From Trichobilharzia regenti (taxonomy: Eukaryota > Platyhelminthes > Trematoda > Strigeidida > Schistosomatidae): a DNA stretch of 64,000 nt. The stretch spans positions 18,831,452-18,895,451 of the forward strand of contig OX235267.1 in assembly GCA_944472135.2 (NCBI GenBank), given 5' to 3'. The notes below the pieces were generated by a model that ran no database searches, was not told the origin of the DNA, and saw nothing but the letters and a program-made list of their open reading frames with translations. Position numbers and translations under genes: made by a program. How positions within the stretch are numbered: the first letter of the stretch is position 1; each line of letters opens with the position of its first letter. Of this stretch, positions 12,110 to 26,503 are shown piece by piece.

Positions 12110-15100
12110 TGAGGAACTTCTCGAAAACGATTCGAGTCGGTGTCCCACCCTGATCACTATTGAGTATTCTGCACACCGATGAATTACTTGCGTTCACTAA
12201 ACATTCATGTTTGATTTAGTAGATAACGTAAAGGCTGGCGGAGAGGTGAGAGAGAGGAGAAAGTAACACTAACAAAACAAACAAAACTGACAATTTTATT
12301 CAATTTGTTCACAAAATGGATTCATATCACTAAGACAGTGAAGTCCACACGCCTTTGCAATTATCACACTGAGGTATTGTTGTGGCGAACAGCCTTCCAC
12401 TTGAATGTAATAATACGTTGTTTAGCTACTAGTGTGTAATCAATGCACATGCATAGTCCTCTCATCTAGTAACCTAAGCGTTTCAAGTCTCATCTTTGAT
12501 GAAAAAGTACGTTGTTACTAATGAAGTGTCGGAAACTAAATTGAAACCGCTGTGTATTGCACTATATTCCTCAGTAGTTCACAAAATGGCTAACGTTTAA
12601 GAGCTTGTCTACGTTTCGACAATAGTCAAACGGTCAATTTCATTCTCCATTTAAAATTACTCCTAATCGGTTCAACAATTTTCACGTTCTGCTTCGAGTA
12701 GATTATTTTGTTTTGAGTGTCTATTAACCGTCATTATTATCAAATACTGTGGATTATGTGTATTGCAATATGAAGAGAACTGATTCATCCGCATTGTCAA
12801 AAATTCTTTTAATTATCAGTCAAGTTTCTACAAATACAATTTCTAAACTTTGGAATACTTCCACATATTCTTATTGTTTTTATCTAAAAATAATTTGTCA
12901 GTTACTTTTCACTTACGAGTTTTATGTTTAAAAGTATGTTTAATACCGAGGCTAGTGTCTGATTTCGACCAGTATAGCAGGTATTTGCGTTTAAAGTGGT
13001 ATTTGCCCGTCGAACATTAATAGTGGAGATTTGAGAATACCTTAATTAGATGAAGATTCGAACACACAGGTCATCAAATATAGTGCACTATATGAAAGGT
13101 AGACGTATGAATAAACCTTAGTAGCTTTAATTTCGTTATCCTCCTCAAATGAATTCGTAACAGACACAGGAAGGATACATTGCGATTATTCACTTTATTG
13201 TCGCTCACATTTATACAGATAGGCTGCATAGCAAGCGTACTGTTAATTTTCGTAACAACAGTTTTAGACTTATTTCAATTTGAGCAAATGCTGAATATGA
13301 TCACTATGATTGGTGTTTTCTCATTTCATTCTGTTAACTGCATCAGAAGTCAAATGAGAAAACTTTCTCATACTCATGCAATCGATATTTGTGCATTCCT
13401 TCAAACACTCATAGTGCAAATCAATCTATTGTCAATATAAACTAGAAATAAGCCATCATTCATTCACTATTATAGGTACTGGAACACATAGCAAAACAGT
13501 CAACGTTTGCATGTTATTTATTGTAACACAACTGGGTTTAAATTACAATTGTCAAAATCGGTTTTTTTGGTTTCAGTTTTCGTTTGACAGTCAACATCAT
13601 GTTGTCAATCAAAACAAGAGATTTTGACGTATTAGAATGTCGGCAAGTGTTTCACATGAGCACGATATTTGAAACGAGTCAAATTTCATCTCTGCTTCAA
13701 GCACTAACAAATTGATATTTTCATTTTTTTAATTTTGGCAGTTAATTTCAGAATTGGTTTCATTGAAATATTATGTGATAAATTTTACTTTTACTACTAG
13801 TTCATCTTCTGACGCGGAATCCTAGGAAAATGCTTCTTATACCTTTTGCATTTGAAAAGTGAAAATCAGTGGCACCATTTTTCTACTGCGAATGACATTG
13901 AGCGCATTTATATATTTCTCATAGCGAGGAATCTTTGGAGAGCTGGCTAAAACAGGATTGTAATATGATTAGCAATGCCACCTGAGTATCTCTTTGTCAT
14001 GCATGGTAATTGTAACAGTTAGAACGCAGTATAGATTCTTGAGCATGCTTTAAGAATTAACCACTTGTACGAGCTCCATCAGATTACGAAATGAAAAAAG
14101 TGTATCAATAAAGTCAAAGTGGTTTGCTTGGACAGTCGATAATCTACTCCGGTAACCCAGACATCAAACACGAACACTCCGAGAGAGTAACTATCATGAT
14201 TTGGTCGATAGTGTCGAAGGCTCTTGTTCAGTGAAAACCAACCCCCTCCAGAATAATAATCATAAGATTCAATACAAAAGGTAAGCAAGTTACAACTATC
14301 CAAAGCTATGGGCCTAAAAATACACAGATCAAGATAGGAATGAAGCACAACACAGGCAGCGGCAAACAGTAATGGACAAGATCGAAGTCAGATAGTAGCA
14401 CTAAAATCCCAAATGATTATATGAATGCAAAGTAAATAGTGCGTGGAGCACAAAAAGAGCATTCATCACCATCATCAATATCATTTTACAAAACCAACAA
14501 TGCACAATGTTTGTTGACAATGACAGCCAACAGAAACATAATGATAAATGATTTACACAAGTTGGGACTTTGCATTTACTTGCGATTCAAATAGCTCGGT
14601 ATGTAAGTCCTAGAATGCAGGAGTGAATAGTGAGCATTCAAGAATCTCCCGCAGACATCAGTTCATTCACTGTGGCAGATACGCCTTTCGAGTGAACGGA
14701 AATAAGCTGAAAACGGCGAACTGACCACATTCATCTCACATCAATGATGAAACACTAGATGATATTTCAGATGGACAGATCATTAAGATATGATGAAGGA
14801 AGAGCAAAGGCTAAGTATTTCATCAGGGAAGCCTCACTCATTCAACCGATGATTTCATGCCGAGTGTGAATAAATACCATCAAAAGTGGATTATGATGAC
14901 GAATATTTTCGAACGCACTGTGGACATTTTGGGTCAATAAATCTGTATTATCTGGTTCTTTATAGAATACTAGGAGTTGCTTAGATACTGCCTTGATTTC
15001 ATGAAATTCCTTGAGTGTATCAATGCTGTTAGATGATCATGTCTAACTTATGCTAACATTCTAATGAAGTGAGTTCCGTCTACTGCCATTCTGCGTATCG

Positions 15101-15195
15101 GACGAAACACAAACATTTTGAGGAAAGTTAACTTATTTAACAAAGCTGTCAGTCATTTTCCATTTATGCCATTCATCCGCACAGGAACTTATGTA

Positions 15196-15706
15196 GAATA
15201 GAAACGCACTTGTGTTTAATTCTACAGACTAAGAACCGCTTTTTTAGCTCTCTGTCGTTATCTGGTTGACCGATTGTGGATGCGATTTTCAAAGCACTCA
15301 GTCTAGAGACCGGAATATTGGAATTCTCGAATTTCTAATTGTTTCGTTTCTTATAGCTATTTTAGTACCAAAATTATACAAATCCTCAGTTCCAGATCTG
15401 ACTAGTGAATCAGAGTTTTGATTTACCTCATCAGGACTTGCTTTAATAATTACCGTTCCATACTCCTTCCTAGAAAGTAGCAGTAGTGATGTGAAAAATT
15501 GGAATTCGATATGATATCGATTCCGCCATATCAATCAATGCATGCAGACAAATGCAGACACCAATTCGATTGAAAAAATCTACAAATCCTGGATGAAGGA
15601 GTCATCAAATTTTCCAGACGACCCCTATAAGCATGTCACTCAGACAAATCTGCCATCAGCAGACACATTCAGAGAGATAAAATTTAACAATCAAAGATGA
15701 AGTGGA
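15196..15706 (+). repeat. Diverged repeat X2 (copy B)
   Basis: Inverted partner of 37985-38495. Confidence 0.6.
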
Positions 15707-16005
15707 AGTCGTATGGAGAATAGATCATCTTTTAGACCGACAAAATAAGCACGAGAGAAACACAAGTGGTCTACAAAGTGAGAAACAACCATTCACGTCA
15801 TAGGTTACCAGGAGAAGTGGCTGATAAACTGGTGGAGAATTTCAAACACCCACTTCAAATTGGAGCATCCGCTTAACATGATCCCCAGAAGAACAATCAA
15901 TGCTTCTCAACTATACCATCCAGCTCAGAGAATACAACTGCACCATTATTGCATCTTAAGTATTTCGGGTTGAGTATTCTGAACGCATCCACATTGATTC
16001 ATCTT

Positions 16006-16142
16006 TGGAACTTCGAAGTGACCAGTGTATGGAAAATCCTCGACTTTCGGTCTACGTACAATGCTCTGTAATCTACACATTGTCTGACAACATTCCAGAG
16101 GAAAAATATCACCATCAAGCAATTTGTTTGGTGCTTCATTTC
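16006..16142 (+). repeat. Diverged repeat Y2 (copy B)
   Basis: Inverted partner of 37549-37685. Confidence 0.65.
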
Positions 16143-17466
16143 GCTTTGGCTGTACACTACGAACATATAAGGATATTTGCTTGAGTAACTGCCATTCAAT
16201 GCTTTATATTTATCATGTTGCTTTTGTTTTCAGTGGTTATTGTCGACAATCTCAGCGTCAACCCCTTTCTTACCCATTCTTTACCACCTTTTCATTTGTC
16301 TTCAAATTTTCACTACTTATTACTGGAAAGTAGTGAGCTTATATTTCACTTCACATTTCGTTGCTGCTGATTTATAGTCACTGATTTCCACTTTACTTAT
16401 TATGTAAGGATTATATTTCATCTGATGTCATTCGCTCATTATGGTAAAGGGTGTCTACTGCACGTTAATTCTTTACAATCCACACTCTGTTCAATCCTTG
16501 TTTATTCGAATCTCTTAATTGTTGACCTGTACATTCGTGCTTTGGTTATGTCCCACGCGGATCGTCGCTGACACAGCTATGCCTCTGTTTTCTTATACCA
16601 TCACATTGACAATGAATTTAATACAAATCCTGTGTCTTGGATTCCACTCAGAACTCAAACATTTGGTTTAATTGAATGAAAGTTCAATTACAGATTATCA
16701 CTTCAGATAACTTGGAAGGAATTTACTCAGAGTTCATTGTGAGTTTAAATCTATGAAAATAGTGCAATAGTGAAGAATATATAACGTAATTGAAAAAGTT
16801 TGCAACTAATTAGTTAGGTGATTAAAAGTTGTGTCGTGGAATGTAAAGCACGTCGAACTGAAATTCGGTTACAAAACACATTAGTGAATGAATGATCTTA
16901 GTAAAGGGAAAAAATTCAGGCTAAGCTGATGGTCTGCGAATTGTCAGAGATAATGAGTCAGAACTTGAGGATTTGGTAGTTCTGTGCAGTGACACGAGAA
17001 ACTTAGTTTTCTGTATCATTCACTACGCACCTTAAAATTCAGGATTACTTGTAGAAATTCACTCACAAGTGTGTTGATTGGGAATAAGGCATGAATCTGT
17101 GTAAGAATGTAAATGTATCAAAACACGCTGAAACTTTTCAGATTCAGGCTTTTGTGTAAATTACTTCATGCCCAGTACTTGTGTTTGGTCAATAATCATT
17201 GACAGCCATGTGTTGTCGAATTGTTCATTTTTGTTTGCATCTATTGATTACATATGCTTCATCCAAGTGATTCTGCAGAATACGAAATTCTGACCTCTGT
17301 CTTCTCCGCCTTATCCACTGGTTCACTGGTATCCGGTTATTGTAAATTACAATTAGAAATAAATATCACATATTTTGGCAAAGGAAGTGGGATTAAGTAA
17401 GCCTTAGAAGTATTTTATCAGCTGTCTATAATGAGAAATAGCTGATTATCTTAAACACTTTGATGA

Positions 17467-17903
17467 ATGGTGTATGTCAAAGAATCTTCCAGATGGCTGG
17501 AAGTTTTCAGTCTACTGAAAACGTTTGCATTTCTTGACAACTCTACTTTTCTACCAAACGAGGAATTCAGACGTTTTATGAAAGATCATTTTCTTATTAA
17601 TACATAAACATGGGACAGGGAGTTCATCCTAGTAAACACATTCGTGCTCCGAACTTCAAGATGAGAGTGACTATTCTCCAGCTGTAGATGAAAGCCACAA
17701 AATGTAACTTCAGGGAAGAGCTTCACACTCAGTTAATTGGTTGCCTAACTGATGACACTATTACTCCAGAGCTAGATCAGAAACTGGTTCAAACTACTGT
17801 GTACAACTTCTCTACTACTAAAGAAATTCGCACTACATGTGAAGACATCTATATTGAGTATCCGGTTTCCACCTCAAAGTTCATTATGTGGCATTCATTA
17901 TAA
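17467..17903 (+). pseudogene. Gypsy-2 gag remnant (copy B)
   Basis: Inverted partner of 35794-36224 with 6 extra bases, which create a TAA stop at 17605-17607. Confidence 0.7.
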
Positions 17904-18491
17904 GAAGTGTTCTTAAATGTCATTCACGTATGATATACTCTGCACAGAAAGCAATAATATCAGATCTTACAGTAGACTGGTAAGCAATCAAAGTCTGTTG
18001 ACTCCTGAACTCCTGAGGATGGCGTTGAGAATCACGATAATGAATTTACAGTTTATCAGTCAGATTCACTTAGTTGGATATTGTCGCTGGCTTAGGAGTC
18101 CACAATGCTGTAGTCTTGATGGAATCTTGAGTGACGCCGCTGAATAGTGATAAGAATGTTAACCTACAAATTTTCTAGAAGTCGAGGCGAAGAAATCGAG
18201 TCCTAAGTGTCTCAGGAGCTATTCACTATCTAAATGAAGCAAAAGGCTATCTCACAATGCAGTGTATCATGTATCCGATGGAAGTGCAGAAGATAGAGCA
18301 TTCGCATAAGTGACACGATCTGTACATTCTCATCGGAGACAGAAGTATATATCTCAATGTCATGTCAAAACTACATGAAAACATTCAGAGAGTCGCTCGT
18401 GTAACCACTCCTACATGGCTAATGTTGACCTGCCCCATTATTAGACTGAGAGATTCTCTGTCTGCCTTGGTGAACATACAACTCCCCAAAT

Positions 18492-18707
18492 GTGTCTATC
18501 ACCCTAACCATCAAACACAATCTTACTAGTACTTTACTTAACACACCAGATTTAATCATCAATAATTCTGTCATTGATGTCATCTGGAAGACAACACCTC
18601 GCTATCCAAAACGCAGCACAACTGCACAATGTATTCCTAATGAAATCGGAAATTGTTTGAATCGTGTCCTGCCTATTCATTCAGATCAATGGATTCTCTT
18701 TGTGTAG
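18492..18707 (+). pseudogene. Possible gypsy-2 protease remnant (copy B)
   Basis: Inverted partner of 34990-35205. Confidence 0.35.
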
Positions 18708-19130
18708 GTGACAAAGAGTGAGAATCTACTCAAAACTCTCATACCCGAAAACGATTCTAATCGATTTACCACAAGGTAACGTACCCACATCTCTATTGTT
18801 TGTTCTGTTTACCAACTAATTAATTAGGCTCACCAAATATCCATGGTTGACCAAGTAGATGAGGTCAATATTTGCAGAGAGATGGAAGAGGAAAATGCCA
18901 CTCTGAGACAGAAAACAAATCTGAGAGATCTATACACTTGGCCTTCAGAATAGATTCATCTCACTAAATCAGTGAATTTGACAGGGTTTCGCATTTCTCG
19001 CCATGTTCAAGATTTGGAAAGGTGGTTATGCACTTGATGGAAGCATTTTGGATTATAGACACGCATCCCAATGCACGTGTACAGAAATCAAAAGACTTCA
19101 ACTTCGCCTACCATGGACTACTTGACTTCA

Positions 19131-20421
19131 TACACGCTGTATAGCATATCGTGATGAGTGATCATTGTTTGAGAATCACTGGATTTCTGTGGAAGTTGCG
19201 GGTAAGGATACAGCGGCATTACTTATGAGGTGAACTGCTTAGTGTTTGATGACAATCACTGCAGTGACCGTATCTTCACTTGAGGTGAGATAACCACTAA
19301 TTAAACAAGATATAGATTCGGTTTGGCTAAAATCACTAGTTCGATTATATTCGATGTCGAACCCATATCCCAGTAAGATGATAGCCCAGCGTCGTAGTCG
19401 ATTGATCGCATGTTCGAGAATCCTAGGTTTCGAAGTGAAAATTAAAAGCAACGTATTTCGGTCTGTCAGCAAAGTGAAATGATGGTTGTGAATCGCTTAA
19501 TGCAATATCTGACAGCGAAAACTAAAGTTAATGCTGCGTTTTCGCTTTGTTCATATTTCTTCTCTGCAGAAATCGCTGTTTGTGATGCGTGTCTATTGCA
19601 TTTTGCGTAACATCTGGAAAGACGTGTATAATGACAGCTTCTACTCTATTTTCTGAAGCACCTGTTGCAACTTAAATTGGAATTTTCGAGTCTCATTTTT
19701 CAAAATAAATTCAGAGGTCATCATTGACCTCAAATTTCCGAAAGCCAGTCTACAACCTTCATATAATTTCCAGATCGCGTTTTTATGCAGTGGTCGATTT
19801 AGTGGATTTCGAATATTCTGCAGCAAAGGCAGAAATGCAGAGTAGTAGCTAATCAGTCCCAAGTAGCAGCGTGTGAAAGGCACATCTGTAGATGCGAGCG
19901 TCTCTCTTATAGCACGTATATTGCAAGGATCAGGATGTCTTCTAGATGCCTCAGATATAAATCCAAAGTATTTTAAAGGACGCTATGGAATTTGACACTC
20001 CTCTGAACGTACTCTCAATCCGTTGATCCTGCATACATGAAAAGACAGCTTCTACACTTCTGCACATTTCCTCTGGGAAATTCGTTACAACTATTACACC
20101 ATCAAGATAATCAACCTCTACACCTGAAATATCAGCCGAAGTGGTGTCAGTCATCTCCAGGAAGATGGTTGAAACAGTTTCAATTGCAAACAGTAATCTG
20201 TCATATTGAAACAGACAGTGTTGTGCATCAACACCAAGAATTTCTGGTCTTTCATAGGGGGTTCCGAGCTTAGAAATATGCGTTGGCAAGTTCCAGTTTC
20301 CCGAAATAAAAGCTACCATCTGAAACGGAAAATAAATCGCCCGGTGTAGGTGGATGATAATTGTGCCGTTACAAGACAGCATTCAAACCAGTTGAAAAGT
20401 CAGTACAAATACGTAAAATTC
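19131..20421 (-). pseudogene. Gypsy-1 RT and RNase H remnant (copy B)
   Basis: Inverted partner of 33276-34566 with the same frame breaks. Confidence 0.85.
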
Positions 20422-20866
20422 ACTTAATCTCCTGATGTCTGTAGTGGGTGCTGCTCATGCTGAGCACCCACTGCAGGTATTGACAGCAGTTTGCAAACTG
20501 TTCGCAGTAGCTGGTCTGCTGATATCATTCCAAGGTTTTTCTGAAATATCAGTAATGTCAGATGCGGTATCTAACTGCAGTCATCCATGATGATCATTTA
20601 TCTGAATGTTGACATTTTTCCTACACATGGTGTTATATCTTGGCATGTTGCCAGTAGACTCATCGATCTACCAGCTGGTTTAAGGCTCGCTGTAATTCCG
20701 CATTCCCCTCAGTTTTGATATATCTTTTGTCATGGCTGACAGAGACCACCTTAATGGCTGATTTTATTATACCTGTGGCAACTATGGTGTTTGTATGGAC
20801 AGAGCTTTAAAAATACCATGTTCCTTTTAACGATAGTGGAGTCATCTCTGAAACATTCCGTGAAGT

Positions 20867-21064
20867 TCAGGCAGGAGGTGTAGAATCACGCGATCCACTA
20901 GGAATAGTTGGGTCAGAAATACATGATGTCGAGCAAATCTCGGCCTTCAGTAATGGCTGGATGTCAGAGCTTCTCGAATTCGCGGATGCGACTATGTTTG
21001 TATCCGTTTTTAAGTCAATTGGCTGTCCATATTCATCAGATGTCTCATGTAGGATCAACTTCAA
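20867..21064 (-). pseudogene. Possible gypsy-1 protease remnant (copy B)
   Basis: Inverted partner of 32633-32830. Confidence 0.4.
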
Positions 21065-21111
21065 GTTTTGTTGCAGATGACTGAGTAGTCATGTTCTGAT
21101 ATCTGTAAATT

Positions 21112-21670
21112 TGGGAAAATAAGACGGAATATGAGGATAAGAGCCTTTAGCGGATTATCTTTTAAGGATCTAGGTTGAAATCTCTGTCATTTTTTATTGA
21201 CTTCATCAACGTCACCTAGGAAAACATCATTCTTATTAATTACCAGTTTTAGACAACGATGTCTTATGTCAAACAGTGGGGAGGGATCTCTAGGTTCTTC
21301 ATCCAGCAACTTGACTGCATCACTAAAACAACTATTTCGTGGGTGTTGAGGGGGAGCCGAACTAAAATACCTGTTTTATTGTGCTGGACACAACTTTCGC
21401 AGCAAGATTTGTGTCTTCTTATCATTGTCTTGTGCAGCAGAATCAACTTTGAATAAGCCTTTGTGCAGCAGATACCACGTATAAAATGTGTCATTTGTAT
21501 CTGGAATTATATTTGGATTGGGTGATGCTATTTGTAATTCCATCGACAGATGGTATAATAGTATGAACAGGTGTTGTGGGAGGTGAATTTGAACCAGTCT
21601 TTGTGCTGATGGTCTCTTCCGTCAATTTTAATTTGTTGTTCCTGAAATAGTTCCAGTTTTTAGGGGCCAT
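21112..21670 (-). pseudogene. Gypsy-1 gag remnant (copy B)
   Basis: Inverted partner of 32027-32585 with the same frame break and stops. Confidence 0.7.
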
Positions 21671-23123
21671 AATCTCCCTCTTCTTCAGTATGTTACGATG
21701 TCGTGGAGTACGAATACGATTGCTGACTGACAATAATGAACGCTTGATAATTTCCTAGTGAACTATGCCTTGACACGAAACTAATAAATTCCAGAAGACT
21801 CACACAGTAGGCTTGGGAGAGTGTATTTCCAAAACAAAGCAAGAGAAAGCAACCAAAATTATAAAAATATGTGACGGCATGCTGGAGATTCTGGTTGACT
21901 GACTCTCATCATGTAACAAAATCTGATTCATCGTTATCTGACTGACAAACCAATGAGATAGATTGTGGACATATTTCAGAAACGTAGACATCGGTTTTAA
22001 GGAAAAAGGGAAGAATGAGATAATGTGTGGCTTTCTAAGGATTCCTGAAAGCCTATAGAGGAGACAGAGATAGTGAAACAGGAGATGAACTTGTGCAAAG
22101 ATGGATGACGTGTGAAGGAACTGAGTTCAGTCCACAGTGCAATGTACGAAGGATTCAGGGACGAACCAACGAAGAAAGCAAAGCCCAGACAATATGCCAA
22201 AGGAAATGGATATGGAAGAGAGACGCGCTAAGGAGACCACCAAGTGACGTTGCACACTAGACCATCTAGTGGAACCTGAATGACAACCCCGGGAATTATA
22301 ATTATTAGAATGTATCATTGTTGACATTTCAGTTACATGAGTTAATTTTTATAGTCGTTTCCAGGTGTACTATTTACCGTGAATTCTAAGCATGGCGTTT
22401 TTAAACCAGTAACAAATGTTATTAAAGCATGACTAAGTGTTCATCTTCTAATATCTGCGAAATTGGTTGAATAAAGACAGTATTTAAGGACAAGAGATTT
22501 AAGCAGTTTGTAGATAAAGTGTCTACGTCGAAGCCGAATGAAGACTATCATGACTATGAAGACATGACAAAACAAATATACATTATCATTAATTAACAGC
22601 TTTAGAAAACGACTAAAATGGATACATCTAAGTTGACAAGCTCATAATGCGGTTGTACCGGATGCCATTATTCACATAATTCATCATTTCCAAGGATCCA
22701 GCGAAAAATATGCAATAAGACGTCTCAAATACCTATATCCATCACGCCTACGCCCTGATGCAGTTACAAGCATTTTACTTCGAAAGTGTGCGTGTATTTC
22801 GTGTCACCCTCTCACACAGATCATTAATGCATCATATCACAGGGTCATAGTTGATGTTGCCTGAAAACCAAAAACAGAGTTTCCACTTGTATCAAAGTGC
22901 CCATCATCTGCATCAGGTGTAAAGTTTAGAGAAGTCTCCAAATTTGAAGTCTTCAAATTGAAGTATGCGCTGAAGATGTCACCCAGTAGGGTGATGAAAG
23001 CTTCGCAAACTAACCATCCAGCTCAGAGAACAAAACCACATCAAAATCATCCACCTGAGCTACAAATCTTCTCTATCATGACTTACCCTATAGTTAAGAA
23101 GATAAATCAATTACGGAAATAGA

Positions 23124-23258
23124 CATGAAACATCGAACAAATCGTTTGATGGTGATATTTTCCTTTTGGAATGTCGTCAGAAAACGTGAAGATTACAGCA
23201 CATTGTACATAGACCAATAGCCGAAGGATTTTCGATACACTGGTCCTTTTGAAGTTCA
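23124..23258 (-). repeat. Diverged repeat Y1 (copy B)
   Basis: Inverted partner of 30439-30573. Confidence 0.65.
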
Positions 23259-23764
23259 CTTTTGTTTTATATTTTTCTTATGTTCATCGTTTAATATATT
23301 GCTCATGCTTTTTCAGGTTTGCAATTGATCTTTAACCATTTGCCTCGGATCTTTTTATTCGTTGTTTGCTAGAAACGTTTTGCTGGTAAACGCCAAGCGA
23401 GTCCAGTGTTTTTGGAGGTCTATGTGTGCATTAATATGCATGGATTCAGAATATATTATACGAAATACTTACGTTTTTCGTGTCTGTTTTGCTGTAGTGG
23501 CAAAATGGAATGGTTGACAGGAATTCTCTTTTATACCTGAGATCATTAGCATATCATACTTTAAATTACAGTGCTGTTTTAGAATTCTAGATGCCTAATT
23601 CAACTATTTCTTCTGGTGTTCGTTCACACCAAGGCATGTAAATGAACATCTAGTTTAACTGCAATTTGCTAGTTTACTTAAAACGTGACCTCTATTGCAT
23701 TTGTATTACTTTAACCTGATTCTTAAATTCTATGCAATTCAGTGAGCCTGAGAATGCAGATTAG

Positions 23765-24230
23765 TCGGAGCATCAGGCTTTCAGAAATTTCCTGTCACTT
23801 TTGGTGTTCCCTTTGTCTAGTATTTGTATATATTTTTTAGTCAAATCAGTTTCGGTGTTTGTTTGCATGCATTGACATGGAGGAATGGATATCATATCTA
23901 CTGTTGAATTTTCCTTATTACTGCTGAAATACTGTTGTATGGGAAATGGACCAGTAATCTGTAATTGAAATTTAAATGAATTAAAAAAAGTCTGATTTCG
24001 GTACGTGATCTGGAACACAGTGGCTGTTTAAAATTCCTACTGCAATAATTAAAAATAAAGGATTAGCAAATAAAAATTTTGATTTTGTTGTCTCCAGGCT
24101 GAGTGTTGTGAAAAGCGTCCTCAATGTGCGTCAACAGAAACAAAGCTAAGCTCTATGAAAAGCGATTCACGGTCAGTAAAATTAAAACACAAGATTTTGT
24201 AGATCAGGAAATATCCTGTTCGACTGAATA
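23765..24230 (-). repeat. Diverged repeat X1 (copy B)
   Basis: Inverted partner of 29467-29932, with the same open frame on the minus strand at 23773-24018. Confidence 0.6.
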
Positions 24231-24940
24231 CAGTCTAACAGAAACCGAAATGCATGTAGCAAATATAATTTACCAGAATTACAAGACAAATAAAAGATGC
24301 TATGTCTACGACATATTCAGCTGTAAAAACTGATCCTCCAACTCAAAACTAACTGTTCCATTGTACAATCCACAGTAGATCATTTTATGGCTGTCGTTAA
24401 TTCCAACTGTGTCTATGAACCCACATGTGCATGTGGTAGCGACAAAGTTAGAGCAATCGAGAGATGGTTTTCTACAAGGATTGTTAAACACATTTGCCCA
24501 AAGGTCTGCATGTGATGGGTTCAACAGCACTTAACAGACCCATAGCCTGGCACCTGACTGATAAAGAGCACCAAATCAACGCAAAAGAATTCTTTAAATG
24601 ATCGAACTCACAAAGTATCCGAAGACAACATTGAATTGCTGGAGTTGCGACTACCGCAGGATGGAAACTGAATTGTGTGCAAAAAGAGGCTGTTACTAAC
24701 TTATTACAAACTTAGTAGGCAAGGAATCATTCACTTTAACACGCTGAAACTTCATTTTATTTTACTTCACTTTATTTTTGTCTATCTCTTAACTCGATAA
24801 ATAAATTCATCTGTCTCCCTGCTAATTCTTCATATCTTTGTGTCCTTAACCTCCTTTATTTTGGTAGAATGACTTTGCAAGTTGTTACGTAGTTGTCTCC
24901 ACTTATGCTATCCGCTGATCTCTCCTAGTCGTCTCATATC

Positions 24941-25420
24941 TTGATGATTTCTAAGCAAATATTTCGTCTTACCTTCTACATCAAGAAGTTAAGATATTCT
25001 GGTATAACCCAACCCCTACTCCTACAATTCATTAACTCATGCATCCTGTATATTATTCTCTATTGTTCCCCCTTAGTTTTTCCAGGGCTACTGAAGAAAG
25101 GCTATACCTTATTACGCAGGATGTTAAAGGTTGTCAGCAGGGTAAGCTATGTGCCACTTAACCAGCTTGTTAATATTCTAGTTGACAAGCACATGGACTC
25201 ATGTGAAAAATGGGCTAAATCCATTTTATCAAACTCACACCACCCTCTTCATTCACAACTCTCCCCTTGTATATCATCAGGTAAAACCAAAAGCCTATTT
25301 AGAACAATTTATGCTCGCACTAGTAAGTACAAAAACTCAACCATATCCTACTTAGCTCGTGTTCTGTGCGATAAAGAAAGCATTAGGCGTGAAACCTATA
25401 ACTTACTAAATAATGAGTAG
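24941..25420 (+). pseudogene. CR1/Jockey-type RT C-terminal fragment (copy B)
   Basis: Near-identical to 1040-1519, with Lys at the variable YARTS position. It is intact over 159 codons but lacks the catalytic core. It lies about 200 bp from the end of the palindrome arm, next to the Penelope-like element. Confidence 0.75.
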
Positions 25421-26503
25421 AACAGCTGGATCTCATCTTTCCAAATGATGTCATTGATAGGTACAGCGTTTTCTTTCTTTCTTTTCCTTTCTCTTTCTTT
25501 TTTCTGTTATGTGCTGCTCTGTTTCTTTGTTTCTTTCTTCCTTACAAACTCTATTTAAAACATTCTTCTTCGTTCTTTCACACTCTGTATATCTCGAACT
25601 TTTTGTTACCGCTTACGCCAGTTATTTCGAGAATCTCAGTGATATATCATTTTCTAGGTAACAAATAAAATACCGGTGTAATTAGTCGTTTGAGTCGCTA
25701 CTAAATGTCGGAGATGTACAGATACGAGTGTGACTTTAGAAATGGCATACAATCACCTAATTTACTGTGTGTGCTCAAAATTAAAACACTCATAAATGAC
25801 AGAGGGATGCTCAGCTGCCATCACTGATACTCACAGTATAATCCTTGTTCGGCCAGAACTTTAAGGATTCTATGCTGTGATACATATATAGGCCCAGTGT
25901 TGTGTACAGTAGCATCTCGATATCCATTGTCGCCATTCAAATGGAACATGGGTGGCTACCATTTCCTACAGATTCCGTGTTAGAAGGAGAACAAGTAGTG
26001 AAATCCAATTTTATCACATGATATTTCAGTGAAACCATTTCTAAACTTACCTAAAAATATGACTTTTATCATGCCTGAATGAAAGATGAAGTTAGGCTGA
26101 TTTCAAATTTCGTGTTAATATTAACCGTTTGAAAACATATCAGTATGTTTGATAAGGTTAAAATTGCTCTTCAGTGCGAATAAAGGTATTTGAGTGTCAA
26201 TTTAACAAGTGTGAAGAGGGTGTGAAAATATACAAAAGGAGCATATGAGATTGATAATAGTGAATTAATTACTAAAGCAAAGACAAACTAAAAGTAAAAT
26301 TAAAAATTAAAAACAAAAGAAAGTATCAAAATTTTGTACAGGGAACGATTAGTGAAGAGGTTAAGACCAAGGTAGAATAAGAGACTGGACAAACTTTTTC
26401 TGTATACAGAGTTTAGGGTTGTATTGATGAATAGCCAGAGCCTCCGCCATACACAAAAGCCGAAACCTGACGCCTTTTGTACCATTTGGCTTCACTTTGT
26501 AGA

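Larger units (their letters stand above)
12110..25622 (-). repeat. Copy B: complete reverse unit (13.51 kb)
   Basis: This is the longest reverse copy and the full inverted partner of copy C. Paired positions sum to 53691 on the left part, 53697 from about 17610 to the pyrimidine tract, and 53696 beyond it. It contains every element listed for the unit in reverse order and orientation. A 6 bp insertion near 17604 puts a stop into gypsy-2 gag. The match to C ends at 25622/28074, where PLE-related centre sequence begins. Intervals without recognised elements correspond to those described for copy C. Confidence 0.95.

Noticed and set aside
13180..13440. 86-codon hydrophobic frame as a small membrane or secreted protein gene
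   Set aside because: It starts with TTG, no ATG lies near its beginning, and no splice or promoter context is visible. Kept only as part of an unrecognised region.
15061..15115. Possible hammerhead ribozyme (CTAATGA ... CGGACGAAAC)
   Set aside because: The core CTGATGA is altered to CTAATGA, stem II would be long and imperfect, and stem III does not form with a proper cleavage site.
18840..19150. Possible gypsy-2 integrase (TWPSE and FWIIDTHPNA words)
   Set aside because: Words fall in different frames and the zinc and catalytic residues cannot be placed with confidence.
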